Assembly: GCA_011319805.1 (NCBI GenBank)
Contig: SJRY01000082.1
Location: 1-32,980, forward strand
Length of the DNA stretch: 32,980 nucleotides
Direction of reading: 5' to 3'
From: Macrocybe gigantea
Taxonomy: Eukaryota; Basidiomycota; Agaricomycetes; Agaricales; Callistosporiaceae
Shown: one piece after another, positions 10,777-21,201 of the stretch
How the letters are laid out: every line of letters begins with the position of its first letter
Position numbering within the stretch: the first letter of the stretch is position 1
Made by a program: the position numbers and the translations under genes
Notes under the pieces: generated by a model
The model's input: the letters and a program-made list of their open reading frames with translations, nothing else
Database searches by the model: none
Told to the model about the DNA's origin: nothing

Positions 10777-12979
10777 TCAGATGAGAGCTGCCGTTTCAAG
10801 ATTCGCACGGAGGACAATACTATTGTCGCGGTGGAAGGATTGAGGAGAAAGGGAGGAAAAGAAAAAAGAAAAACGATTTGAGCGTACTGTTCTTTCACCG
10901 GAGCAAGATGTGCGAATGAAGACAGAAAGGGGCGAGAGTCGAGAGGCAGAAGGGCGAAAAGAGAAGGCACCAAGGAAGGAAAGAACTCACTCTGTCAAGG
11001 GAAAAACTCGTCATCCATCGCTCACGATTGATATGTGGTATGATTTCTCACCTTCTACTGCAGCCATCACTACTCTCAGCATTGCCGTATCTGTAGCTGT
11101 CGTGATGCTGGGGCAGGAAGAAACATCAGAAACCACTGCGACGTCTGATGCTAGAAGAGAACTACAAGGGCAAAAGAAAGGAATCGCCGTACTGGATGTA
11201 AATTTCTCGCTCTTTCGACCTGCCAGCCTTCTGTGCCAGCTTTGCGAATCGCCGCTTGAAATAATCGCGTCCAGCCTTGACATCTCCTGCTGGGCCTTCG
11301 TAGTCCTGTCACAGATTCGTGATATAAATCGAAATTTAAGTTTCAAGATAACTTACGGGGAAGAAATTCTTGATGTCTGAGTGCGCAATCTTGGCCTCGA
11401 AAAGGTCATTTTTGTTCAAGAAAAGTATCTAGCGAAGACGAAAAAGCTTATCAATGATACGTCGAAGAGTCAGATCGAAAGGTGTCTCACTATCGACGTT
11501 TGCTTGAACCATTGGGAGTGACATATTGAATCCCAAATTGTCATTGCGTCCTGCATTTGATTCTATGACAAAGGGGAAAACGGGAAAAAAAAAATTAGAG
11601 ACCGGCAGTCGGAAGACACACCTGGACTCACCGCGCCTTTGTCTTCCACCAGACATTGATCGTATCCGCTCAGACTGACAAGGAAAAGGATGCTTGTGAC
11701 GTCCTGGAAGCAGTGTATCCACTTCCTCCGCTCGCTCTTCTGTCCACCGACGTCGACCATGAGCATCTCATGATCTCGGAGGTTGAACGTCGTCTCCGTT
11801 ATCCCGATCGTCCGGGCCCTGCATCTGATGATGTCTTGTTCCTCTGGCTGATACTCTTCGTCGAATAGCCGATCCAATGATGAAAAAAAGTAGTGTAGAC
11901 TGTTGTAACGGTGTTTGAGTAAGTTTGACAGCGTGATGATGAAATGATGCGGAAGTATGATGGACTGTTAGCAATCACATCGCCGCAACATCGGTGGTGC
12001 GAAAAACAGGACGGAGAGCTTGAGTCTCGAAGTAAGCTTCAGCCTCATCACAGAATGTAGCCAATGCTGCGTGTGCGTTCCACTCGAAGAAATGAAGGAG
12101 AGGCAGAAATTATGATAAGAAGGAAAATGAAAAAGCGACTCACTTCTCCGGTAACGCCGCCTCGTTACCCCGCTCCCACGCTTTCTGGACGCCTGGGTCG
12201 TCCCAGAGTGCCTTTAGGGGATCATAATATGACATGGGGAATGGCTCGCCGTCCCTAACATCAGGCGCCCGTTCGATCAAGTCGACGTGCTCCAAGTTAT
12301 CCTCGGAGACTTTGAGTTCCATGTCCTCCATGGCATCCAAAAGATACTTGAGCCCGCGTGTAATGTTTTCGAAAACGAGTTGGCGATAATATTCGATTTC
12401 TTGTGACGTGAATGGGACTTTGTGAATGAGTCGCATTTGCTGCAGTTCGGCCATGTGTGAGCCGAGTAATGACGCCCGAGGTGGAGCCGGGTTACCCACC
12501 TTGAGAATTGTGGATTTTCCGGAATCGCCGGACCCTAGGAGGAGCACCTAACATGACGCGTAGCAGAACGTTATTCCTTACATCTGACTCCATAAAGAAA
12601 ATAAAAATATGATGCGCAAGGAAGACTTGAGCCTCAATTGGTCAAGAGAGCTGACTAAGGTGGAGAGGGACAAGCGGAAGAAAAAGAGGCCAGACGGACG
12701 TACTTTGACTTGATTAGCCATTTTTGCTTTAGCCTATACGTATACCCGAGGGACAAAGAGTCAGCGCATCCGTTGACCTACAGAGGAAGAAAAGCGGAGG
12801 CAAAGTGCGCGCTCCGATGCAAATGCACCAGCGGGGGAGGAATGTGGAGAAAAGAGAGAAGTGTAAGGGAAACGGAAGAGGGTACTCACCTCCTTCAACA
12901 CCTTCTCTGCCTGCGTATGGCGTTGCTTGTCCAACTCCGTCACGTCGGCACCCGTAGGTGCGGACATACATGATCCCAT
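10777..12979 (-). CDS. Heterotrimeric G-protein alpha subunit
   Basis: Membrane GTPase that couples seven-helix receptors to effectors. Exons: 12979-12890, 12733-12704, 12547-12500, 12439-12144, 11899-11632, 11562-11491, 11428-11357, 11305-11193, 11107-11052 and a last exon 10819-10777, for about 362 aa. It begins MGSCMS, so Gly2 can be myristoylated and Cys4 palmitoylated. The P-loop is GSGDSGKST (45-53). Switch I holds R182 and T185 (RCRARTIGITET), switch II is DVGGQ with the catalytic Gln at 208, the base-recognition motif is NKND (273-276), and the TATDT loop is near 333-337. The C-terminal tail ends LETAALI, without the Cys at -4 of pertussis-toxin substrates. Position 48 is Asp where most family members have Glu. 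The last intron (11051-10820) leaves the tail one base out of phase; the exon is otherwise convincing. The fungal subgroup was not assigned. Confidence 0.93.
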
Positions 12980-14724
12980 CGTTTACTCGCTCCTGCCTGC
13001 TGGAAACTTAACGATGCAATAAATTATAAAGATTCCTCGGCGGTCTGCTTGCTCCAATACTGCGACGGTCAACCGATGTGGCTTCAAGACAGCAGCCTCG
13101 CGAGCACCTCGGCAGACTCTGAGCGTTCGGTTCATTGGGTGCGGCGTAAGAGCGTCACGATGGGACAGACACAACGTCGGTTGGATCATGGGTGCGGATG
13201 AAGCCAGAGATCAGAAGAGAGCCACTCCAGCGACGAGGAAAGCTTACACTGAAAGCTTTCCTGAGCAGATCCCGAATTATCTGGTAGGGTCCTCAAACAA
13301 GCTTGGAGATACCGACTTTTCCTATGATACCTACGCAGCGCAAAAAAGTTAGACCATCAGATCAAGAACAGGTTCACGGGTGTCGTCCGCACGTTGTGGG
13401 GTCAGTGAAGAAGGAATATAGTCTTTATTGGGAAATTGGAGAAACGTGGACGAGTAAATAGGATTTTGTTGAATACTTACCAGATTAGATAGAGTTTTCT
13501 GGTACAGTGGTGCCGCAGCCGCAGCTGGCCACGGGGACGAATGGTTATTACAAAAGAGAGACGGAAGACGGAGAAGGAAATAAGAAAAAGGAAGAAAAGA
13601 TGGATGGATGTAGTGGGAAGATGGCGTTCAACTATGGGACTTTGTTGACAGGTACTTTTGATTTTTTTCGTTTTTCTCGCTAAGCCAACAAGGAGCATAT
13701 GATCGACTCATGTCAACCCTTCTATTCAGTCCGCCTGATCCTGCCCGTTTCTCGTTACGAAAACATCCGTCGTCCCTCGGCGATCAATGGGTGAACGACG
13801 AATCATTTTCTACTCCAAGGCAATTCCTTTCATATATAATTAACGTCTTGGTTTTAACTGTGACAGAGATGGAATTCTCACAATGGAGCGAAGTTGCGAG
13901 CTTTGCGCTCATGACCGATCTTGAGATCAGCTCTGGGCCGTCATGGTGATGACTGATGAGACCTTTAATAACAAATTGATGAAATCCAATTTATCTGCTG
14001 CCGGGTCCGTCCCGCAGGCTGCCGATCCTGTTTGCATTATATGTATGCCCGAGACCAGCGCTGCGTTGGTCGAGGGACACTTGTCGCGAATGCGACGAGC
14101 AGGGCTCCGAGGTTGTGCCAACGACACCACCAAGCTCAATCCTAAAAATGTCGTAGCGGTCCAAAGAAAATTTCCCAGACGACGCGGTCCGGAAAGCATC
14201 TAGGCTTCGCTGGCGCTGAAATCTAGTGCTCCAAGCTAGACTAGTTCCTTCTGGACAAGGCAGGATCCGACAAGCGACACCGACACGTCCGACACTCTCT
14301 GCGTGCAACGTCGTTATTGGCAGTGGACGGGTAAACCTACATCATACTTTTCAAGTACGCCTCTCAAGCGATGGCATAGACATGGACGCCCCTTCCGCGG
14401 AATTCTAAGTTGATCAATCATCAATCCTAGCTCCACTATAACAGCGAGCTGAGATCGGTGCGTACTCTCGATCGTCCGTTCACGATATACCTACCCTGAA
14501 AATGCAGATACCGATACCTCTTCGCTGTTCGTTCTCCAATTTCATGACAAGCCAGCACTATCCTCTCCCTTACCACGTATATCTCACCTTACAAACATCG
14601 GCCGACACCCGTCATCTCCTTGTATCTATGAACCACCTTTTGTGGGACGGACGCTGAACCCACAACGTGTCCGATAACACTGGATTTACGATTTTGGCGG
14701 CGCTTGACTAGACAATAGGATTGG
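12980..14724. other. Intergenic region upstream of G-alpha gene
   Basis: It should contain the G-alpha promoter and 5' leader on the minus strand; an AT-rich TTATAA-type stretch lies at about 13022-13030, 45 nt upstream of that start codon. No domain-bearing reading frame was found. Short overlapping frames on both strands at 13927-14308 look like chance. The right end may hold further unrecognised debris of the P450 relic (weak similarity to P450 exon 2 near 14515-14560). Confidence 0.4.
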
Positions 14725-15700
14725 AATGGCGATTTCCAGCACATCCGTATCTCAAGCTCGTCAGATCATCAACTAATCTGCCAATATCTAAGCGCAATCA
14801 TTATGGAACAAGGGCGTTTCCATCAGATGCCTTCCACCGGGCTTACTTGTTGCACCTGCTTTTACTGCTGGATTCCCACCGTGTCCCCCCGCTGAGTTAC
14901 TAGAGACATTTCTTCCATCGCCCAAACACATCGAGCAGAGCATTCACTACTCTATTCACAATGCAGACCTGCCACGACGAAACGTCAGTTTTCCATCTTC
15001 CGAGCCAGCTTATTGTTCCCGTATTTTCGATCCCTGGATACAATATCCTAACCACCTAGGTTCCACGGCTCTCGACAAGGCTTTTATACGTCCTGAAAAA
15101 TGTTTACACTGCGGATGAAGTTATTGTCTCTAGGCATCGCCTTGGAGTCTTGCACTGAGCGTGTTTTTCGTTCTTAATAGCCACCTCAGTTATTCAGCCG
15201 TCCCACTTTCAAAACGGTCTATTGTAGACCTCTGTCCTAAGTGACACATTTGTTATCTTCCTTCTAGTATTTTTTGCTTCACCGACACCGGAGAAGATAC
15301 AAAGTGTTGGCCTTGACCGACTTTGATGGCATCCTCCCCATTATATGGTCCAGTCAAGAGGCCATTCAATTCTGGCCCATACATTGGTGCGTTTTACATG
15401 TCGATGCCGGTCGTCTTGTTAATCTCGTTTTCACAAAAAGACTCCGTGTTATACGCGCGAGGCACCTTGACATCACGAGGTTTGCCGGAATGGTTATTAT
15501 GAACATCTGGTAAGTATTGCTTTAACAGCCCTCCGGTCCTTCCATGATCCTCACCGTGCTCAGGATTTAAACAGAAACCTAGACACGTACACTTGGCGTC
15601 AACGTCATCCAACGTGAGTCATCCATCATTAATGGGATGCCGACGGAAGGCCTCTTTCCTGGTCCCGGTCGAATGACTCCACAACTGTGTCTCATGTACG
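14725..15700 (+). pseudogene. Decayed cytochrome P450 copy (relic of the tandem array)
   Basis: Pieces of a P450 related to the two downstream genes appear in the correct order but with stops and frame changes. Near 14728 WRFPAHPYLKLVRS recalls exon 3. Near 14858 GCTTTTACTGCTGGATTCC recalls the start of exon 4, and at 15029 TCCCTGGATACAATATCC its 'FPWM' stretch. At 15318-15391 a region recalling 'DDLPY...IREVLRLWPV' is followed by a GTGCG donor-like site exactly as in exon 7. At 15466-15509 is exon 9 ending MVIMNIW with a GTAAGT donor at the same position, and at 15564 exon 10 resumes as DLNRNLDTY. The heme region near 15660-15700 is badly eroded. The comparison was done by eye; boundaries are approximate. 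It is a dead copy, not an expressed enzyme. Confidence 0.55.
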
Positions 15701-16051
15701 CGTACAACAACAGTCCCTGATTTCTGGTTGAGTGTTTGCAACCGTGTCTCTCCTTTCTGTACAAGAAACCAGTACCATCAGAGTGTTCCACACCTTCTCG
15801 ATTCCAGCAAACAAGTCGATATTGCCCAAATTCAAGTTCCTACCAGCCACGGTTCGCTGCCATGCTGTAGGATGCTCGATTTGTACCGATGTTCCCGAAG
15901 CCATGGTGAATACTCTATCATGCGACAAGAGTGGGTTTGATCAACTTCGAAGACAGAAAACCCTTTCCCACCCCCCTTTCACACGAGGGTGCGGTTCGTC
16001 AAATACTAAAAGGCAGCGCTGGTCATCCGCAACCACACCTCTTTCCTTGAC

Positions 16052-18255
16052 ATGACCTCGATTTCCTCCATGTCTAACAAGGACCTTGGGCTGTACTGCG
16101 GAACTGGGATACTGATTTTTTGGCTCTTGAGGCGTTGGATATCTGAAAGAGGTCGCAAATACCCGCCTGGTCCCCGCGGCTGGCCGTTTATCGGTAATCT
16201 TCTCGATCTTGAGTGGGATGTTTGGGTCCCTTTCACTAGGTGGAAGGCTGAATTTGGTATTGCACCGTATCCACCTTCAGTGCTGTCTTTCCCTCAAGCG
16301 TTCGTTCAGGCGGACTTACATACCTGTCCGTGTTCGGAAAGCCGATGTTAATTCTCAACTCCCACAAGGTCGTTGCGGAATTGTTTGAGCGCAGGGCCGC
16401 AATTTATTCTGACAGACCCCGGAATATCCTGGCGTCTGAAATTGCCCAACGAGGCCTCAGTTTCGTTCTGGTAGGGCACACAGAATGGTATGTCGTTGCT
16501 GGCCTCGCATGGGAAAATTGTGACATCTTAATGTGATTAAACAGGTGGAGACGATCTCGTCGTGCTGCTCATGAAGCTGTCAAGAAATCGGTCGCTCCGG
16601 GTTACTTTTATGTTCAAATAAGGGAAGCCTTGGTCCTGGTTCAGGGCTTGTTGGAGCATAACGAATTATGGAGGGAAGAATTTAACAGGTAACCCTCTTC
16701 TTCAATTTGTGGGAAAAGGCATGTCATTGATTCCGGTCGTCTTCCCGAGGTCGACTGCATCTGCTTTTACGACTATAATTTATGGCACCCCTCCTCTGGC
16801 AACACATGAAGATCCAAGGATCAGGCACCTCCGCAATTTTTCTCATAGGATCTCTGACTTGCTGTTGCCGGGGAAATATCTTGTTGAATTCTTTCCCTGG
16901 ATGGTGTATCTTCCAAGTTCCATCGCAAAATGGAAACGCGATGCAGAAGATATGTACTTCACTGATTCCTTCGAATTTGGAAAATGGTATAATGATGTAA
17001 AGAACCGAATGGTCTGTCCAATTTCATCAATAATTGTCGTCGTCCCCCATCGCTAACAGAATAAATTAAAGGAGCATGGTGATAAAACTCCGAGCTTCAC
17101 CGGCAATTTAATCGAAACTGAGGGAAGACACAGCCTGAGCAGGATTGAAGTCGTTTATTTAGGCGCCAACATGTTGTAAGTAGACAAAGTGTACTGTTTC
17201 TTTGTTCTCATAGGTTATCGGCTCCGGTTATACAGTGCTGCGGGGTCGGAGACGGTTAGTACCAATCTATGATATTCACATACTCAAATTTCCGAGTACT
17301 CTATCAGTCATCAACAGTTCGAGAATGGTTCTTGAAAGCTATGATTCTACACCCCGGAGTTCAGAGCAAGGCACAAATGGAACTAGATGCCGTCGTTGGT
17401 CGCCAGAGAGTCCCGACTTTCGGTGACTGGGATGACTTGCCCTATGTTCACGCGATCATCAGAGAAGTACTGCGACTCTGGCCCGTAGCGCCATACGGTG
17501 CGTTGTCCCTTCCTTCAGCTGCATCCCGTCTCACGGGGGCATTTCAAAGGTATTCCACATTACATACATAAGGTATTTCCCATTGTCGAACCATCACAAG
17601 TCAGTGGCCATTTATCACCCTTGTCGTCATAGGACGATATCTATGATGGATATTTCATTCCTGGTGGTACGACGGTCTTTGCCAACATATGGTAAGTCAC
17701 TCCATAGATATTTTCCCGACCTGTCTTCTTGCCTGTAACACCTTTTCGCAGGGGACTTAACAGAGATCCGGATGTATATGGCCCTGATGCTGATGAATTC
17801 AAACCTGAGCGCCATCTCGATGGAAATGACCGATTGGCGCTCATTTCTCCGGACCTTCCAGAGGGTCATGTCTCATTCGGATTCGGAAGACGGTATGTTT
17901 TCGCAGAAAGGCATTCTAGCTGCGCATTTATCATCAGAGGACCTCAAGGATTTGTGTCGGGCGACATGTGGCATTGTACTCCCTTTTCGTCGACACGGCC
18001 ATGATTCTGTGGGCGACACAAATCGTTGCCCCCAAGAATGCTGATGGACGATGCATCCTCCCTGATCGTGATGACTATGTCAACAACGGACTTATTGTGT
18101 GAGTGTCCGAATCTATCTCCTCCGAGTCTATTAGTGATGTGCATTATTTCCTTCTCATCTACAGGAGACCAGCGCCTTTCAAATGCCTCATCACGCCCCG
18201 TTTTCCTGAAGTCAGAACGATATTGGAGCGAACCCAAGGGTTTTATCAACAGTGA
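16052..18255 (+). CDS. Cytochrome P450 monooxygenase (first intact copy)
   Basis: Membrane-bound microsomal P450; substrate unknown. Twelve exons splice cleanly: 16052-16256, 16310-16487, 16545-16688, 16750-17011, 17072-17175, 17236-17254, 17308-17497, 17550-17572, 17633-17691, 17752-17892, 17949-18098 and 18165-18255, giving 521 aa, a normal class II length. An N-terminal membrane anchor (about residues 12-26) is followed by the hinge YPPGPRGWP (37-45). The I-helix has AAGSET (299-304), the K-helix ExxR is E357-R360 (REVLR), the meander region has FKPERH, and the heme loop is FGFGRRICVGRH with thiolate Cys444. It resembles the large group of agaricomycete P450s that databases name after O-methylsterigmatocystin oxidoreductase; that name implies no function here. 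Two exons are only 19 and 23 nt long. It is the likely sister of the P450 at 21202. Confidence 0.95.
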
Positions 18256-18991
18256 TTCTGTGCTGTCATGGTACTGTGTAATTCCCAAGAGTCGTATGTG
18301 TCCTCAGAATAAACAGACTGTGCAACTAATGTGTTCATCTTTCACACTCCAATGATGCTACGATCCTGCTTTGTCACTAGCGGGCGTCTCTCTTCATACA
18401 CTATGCCAAAATAAGGGAACAGATCCATTTTCCCTCCAATACGCCTTCGTGTTGAATAGTTGAATGAACTTTGCACTGAGGAGCTGGATGAGGTGACCTT
18501 ACGCGCCAGCAAGCAAATGTGCCCATGAATTCTCGCTAGGAAAATTTGGGCTTCGTCTCGTTGCAGCGTCCGATGGCATTGACACCAACTTTGTAGCTAC
18601 TTAGCTGTTTCAGAAATGACAGGCCGGTTTGATTTCGCAGCGTTCAGCCTCCGTGTTCATAGGTACCAAGGTACAGTACAAATAAAGCTACTTAGGCCAA
18701 ATTGGGTAATGCACTGCTTTCTGCTTCCACGCGACGGACTCATTAGAGCGCTACCTTCCATAGAACATCTCTTCAGCCTCTGCTCTCTTCCTCGAAGGTT
18801 CTCTTCGCCATGCCAGGTCTTCCATACACGATGCAATATTTTTAAATTACTGTCACTTCTGATACCAAGCACATATATGGCTTGTGGTTGCTCACTGCAG
18901 CCAATATCCATGGCCGGATTCACACAATGCAGAGGCATCTTCAGGTATAAAATGTGTGTGTTATGCTCTTGCATATACCACCCAGTCAAAG
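18256..18991. other. Intergenic region after first P450
   Basis: No gene recognised. The first 150 bases would include the P450 3' UTR. Frames at 18616-18999 (+) and 18657-18989 (-) overlap each other and carry no domain. Confidence 0.4.
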
Positions 18992-20085
18992 ATGGCTGAC
19001 GAGAACCAGCTTACTGATGGTGAGCACGCGGAACTCCAGAGGCGCTTTCCACGAGCAGGACGTTGCCAACTCACTCGGAAATTGAGGCGGTGAGGAATAC
19101 ATTTGGTACCGATGCTCCGCCTGCATATACTTTACAACCACCTGCAACACCCACACTGGTTCTTCATACACAAGGTTAGCCATTTGTTACACGTTTCTCT
19201 ATGACATTTTTATGCAATGCTCCATTAGTTGGTCAACCGCAGATCTCACTTTTGATTCCATCGAACGCTGGTGTCGTCAGGGGATTGTCACCCGTATTCC
19301 GTTGCGCCTGCCTGTCGATATCTCGTTCGAGGACTTTTATTCCCGCATTTGCGCCCAGATGGAGCTTCAACCGCTTACGGCTACTCTCTGTTACAAGTTT
19401 TTGGGTGATCGCAAGACGGATCCACCTTTTCGTCTGTCAAATGAGGAGGATCTTCGTGCAGCGATGAGTAAAGGAATAGAAAAAAAATCAAGCGCGCAAG
19501 AACACGTGAAGTGATCATGGAGATACTTACGTTCTGGGCCAAAATGATAGTAGCCAATTTTTTGATCCATTTATTTGCGCGCCAATGATCCATCGGCTTC
19601 TAGGTGATGCTACATACGACAAACCTCCCAGCTCGAAAGATTTCGATCGTGAAACGGCGACGTCCAGAATCGAGTGCATATCCGTCGACTCCTACTGGCG
19701 TTTGCCTACGTCTGAGCGTTCGGCATATCGTCGCTTGAATACCGACCACGGTCGATCGGTTATTGACATCACTAGCAGCGATGATGAAGCCATCATCTCC
19801 TACCTCCCATTTCAGGAGGCTCTCCAAGATCCCCACGGTGCCATGCCTGCGCTCAACTACCTGCAATGTAAAGAAGCTCTTCTTGCGCAGGGCATCGGCA
19901 TCGCGTATGTGAACAATGTCAGTCACATGAACTCCGACTTCTTCGTAGATATCATTGGGATGCCGCAAGCAGTGGTTGAGGACTTTGTGGATCATGCCAA
20001 GAAATTGATGCGTCGTGGTGAGAAAATCAAGGCCAAAGTCGAGCGAGCAGTATCTGTAATGAATCTAGACAACGTCCAAATGTGA
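18992..20085 (+). CDS. Orphan protein with PB1-like N-terminal and SAM-like C-terminal regions, frame broken
   Basis: I do not recognise a named family. The best-supported exons are 19229-19530 and 19604-20085. The first reads WSTADLTFDSIERWC then a beta-grasp-like stretch (TRIPLRLPVDISFEDFYSRI ... CYKFLGDRKTDPPFRLSNEE), which recalls PB1 or ubiquitin-like folds by pattern only. After an A8 run (19480-19487) the conserved-looking sequence continues one frame over as KRARTREVIMEIL, so one base seems missing. The last exon has an acidic 'DITSSDDE' patch and then a stretch of about 70 residues (FQEALQDP ... LVIM-type core ending FVDHAKKLMRRGEKIKAK) that looks like a SAM-type helical bundle with a basic tail. 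A first exon starting MADENQLTD at 18992 is tentative and also needs frame repair. Related hypothetical proteins occur, to my memory, in many mushroom genomes. Confidence 0.45.
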
Positions 20086-21201
20086 TTCAATTATTGGATC
20101 CTTCGATGCTAAGTAAGGTAACCACAGTCACGAAACCAACCTATGGCCTTTTCAATTGTCACTGTACCAAAAGCTGCATCTGAAATCATCCAGTCGCTTC
20201 TCTGACCCATCATTTCAATGGTATGGCTTACATTGATGATCATGATATGAACTCAAGTTCTGCAGCTACGTTCAAGATCGCTGCTACATCGTCCTATTCA
20301 AAGGACGCTATACTACGCTTCTGAGGTCTCTTCATGATCTCACTGAAATGGTGTATTTACATCTAACCTTCAACTAGGTTGATGTCTAGGTCATTTTTTT
20401 TCCTCCAGGTCCGACGGTCATTGCGACATCTGGCAGTATCTTCAGACTGCCATGTTATTTTGGAATTTTAAATTATGTTCTCCTCATTTCATGCTGCATT
20501 ATAATCTGATCCTTTCTCTAAAATAACAAGTCGTGGGTCTGTGTTCGGTGTATAGCGGATTCGCTGATTCGCTCCTTGTCACGGTCGTGAGGATGGTGTG
20601 ATCACGTGAGTGTATGTTTGACTGGAATTTCAAGTTCAGTAACTCAGCAAGTAAATTACTGCTCACGAGAGAATCACCATTCATCGCCAAGATCCATTTA
20701 TTCTCGTTGGTCGAGATCACGGAATTGATGAGAGCAAGTATTCTACAAGCGCTGACCAGAGGGCAAGATCCCCGCTCCGTCTCTTGCTTTGTACGTACTT
20801 TTCTTCACTGAACTTTGGACTGTGAAAAGTGATGAAATGGAGATCCGATATCGCCTACATTTCCATTAATATACCACGGCGCTGAAGAGAAGGCCACGTA
20901 GAAGCCACTCAGCCACCGAACAATCGAACAGAAGCGTTGGGCGTCCAGTGTTCATCATGGTATTTCCCTTGCACGCAACTCTTAACGAGATATATCGGCA
21001 TCATTAGTTCTGCATCATAGCAGCTTCTGAGAGCATAGTATCAACGGCATTCAAGCCGACTCCATTGTACAGTCGGACGCCGAGATGGTGAGACGCATCC
21101 TGTATGCTATCTGACTATATAATGAGGCTCACTATTAACTTCGCTAGCGTGCTCCCTGTGCTCTTCCATTTGAGACTCCTAACTCCTCACCTTGCACCGT
21201 A
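20086..21201. other. Intergenic region upstream of second P450
   Basis: No gene recognised. The right end holds the promoter of the second P450, including a TATA element at 21116. The sequence is AT-richer than the flanking exons. Confidence 0.4.
21116..21122 (+). promoter_or_regulatory. TATA box of the second P450
   Basis: TATATAA lies 80 nt upstream of the start codon at 21202, a usual fungal distance, and matches the TATA consensus. The corresponding region of the first P450 lacks an equally good match, which would fit different regulation of the two copies. Confidence 0.45.

Noticed and set aside
10497..10973. 158-codon minus-strand frame rich in Phe, Ser and Pro
   Set aside because: It reads the pyrimidine-rich 3' end of the G-alpha gene, including its last exon in a wrong frame. 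The real frame there gives the conserved LETAALI tail.
15692..15940. Possible continuation of the P450 relic, including a TDVPEAM-like stretch
   Set aside because: The order does not fit the P450 exon layout and the match is too short to separate from chance.
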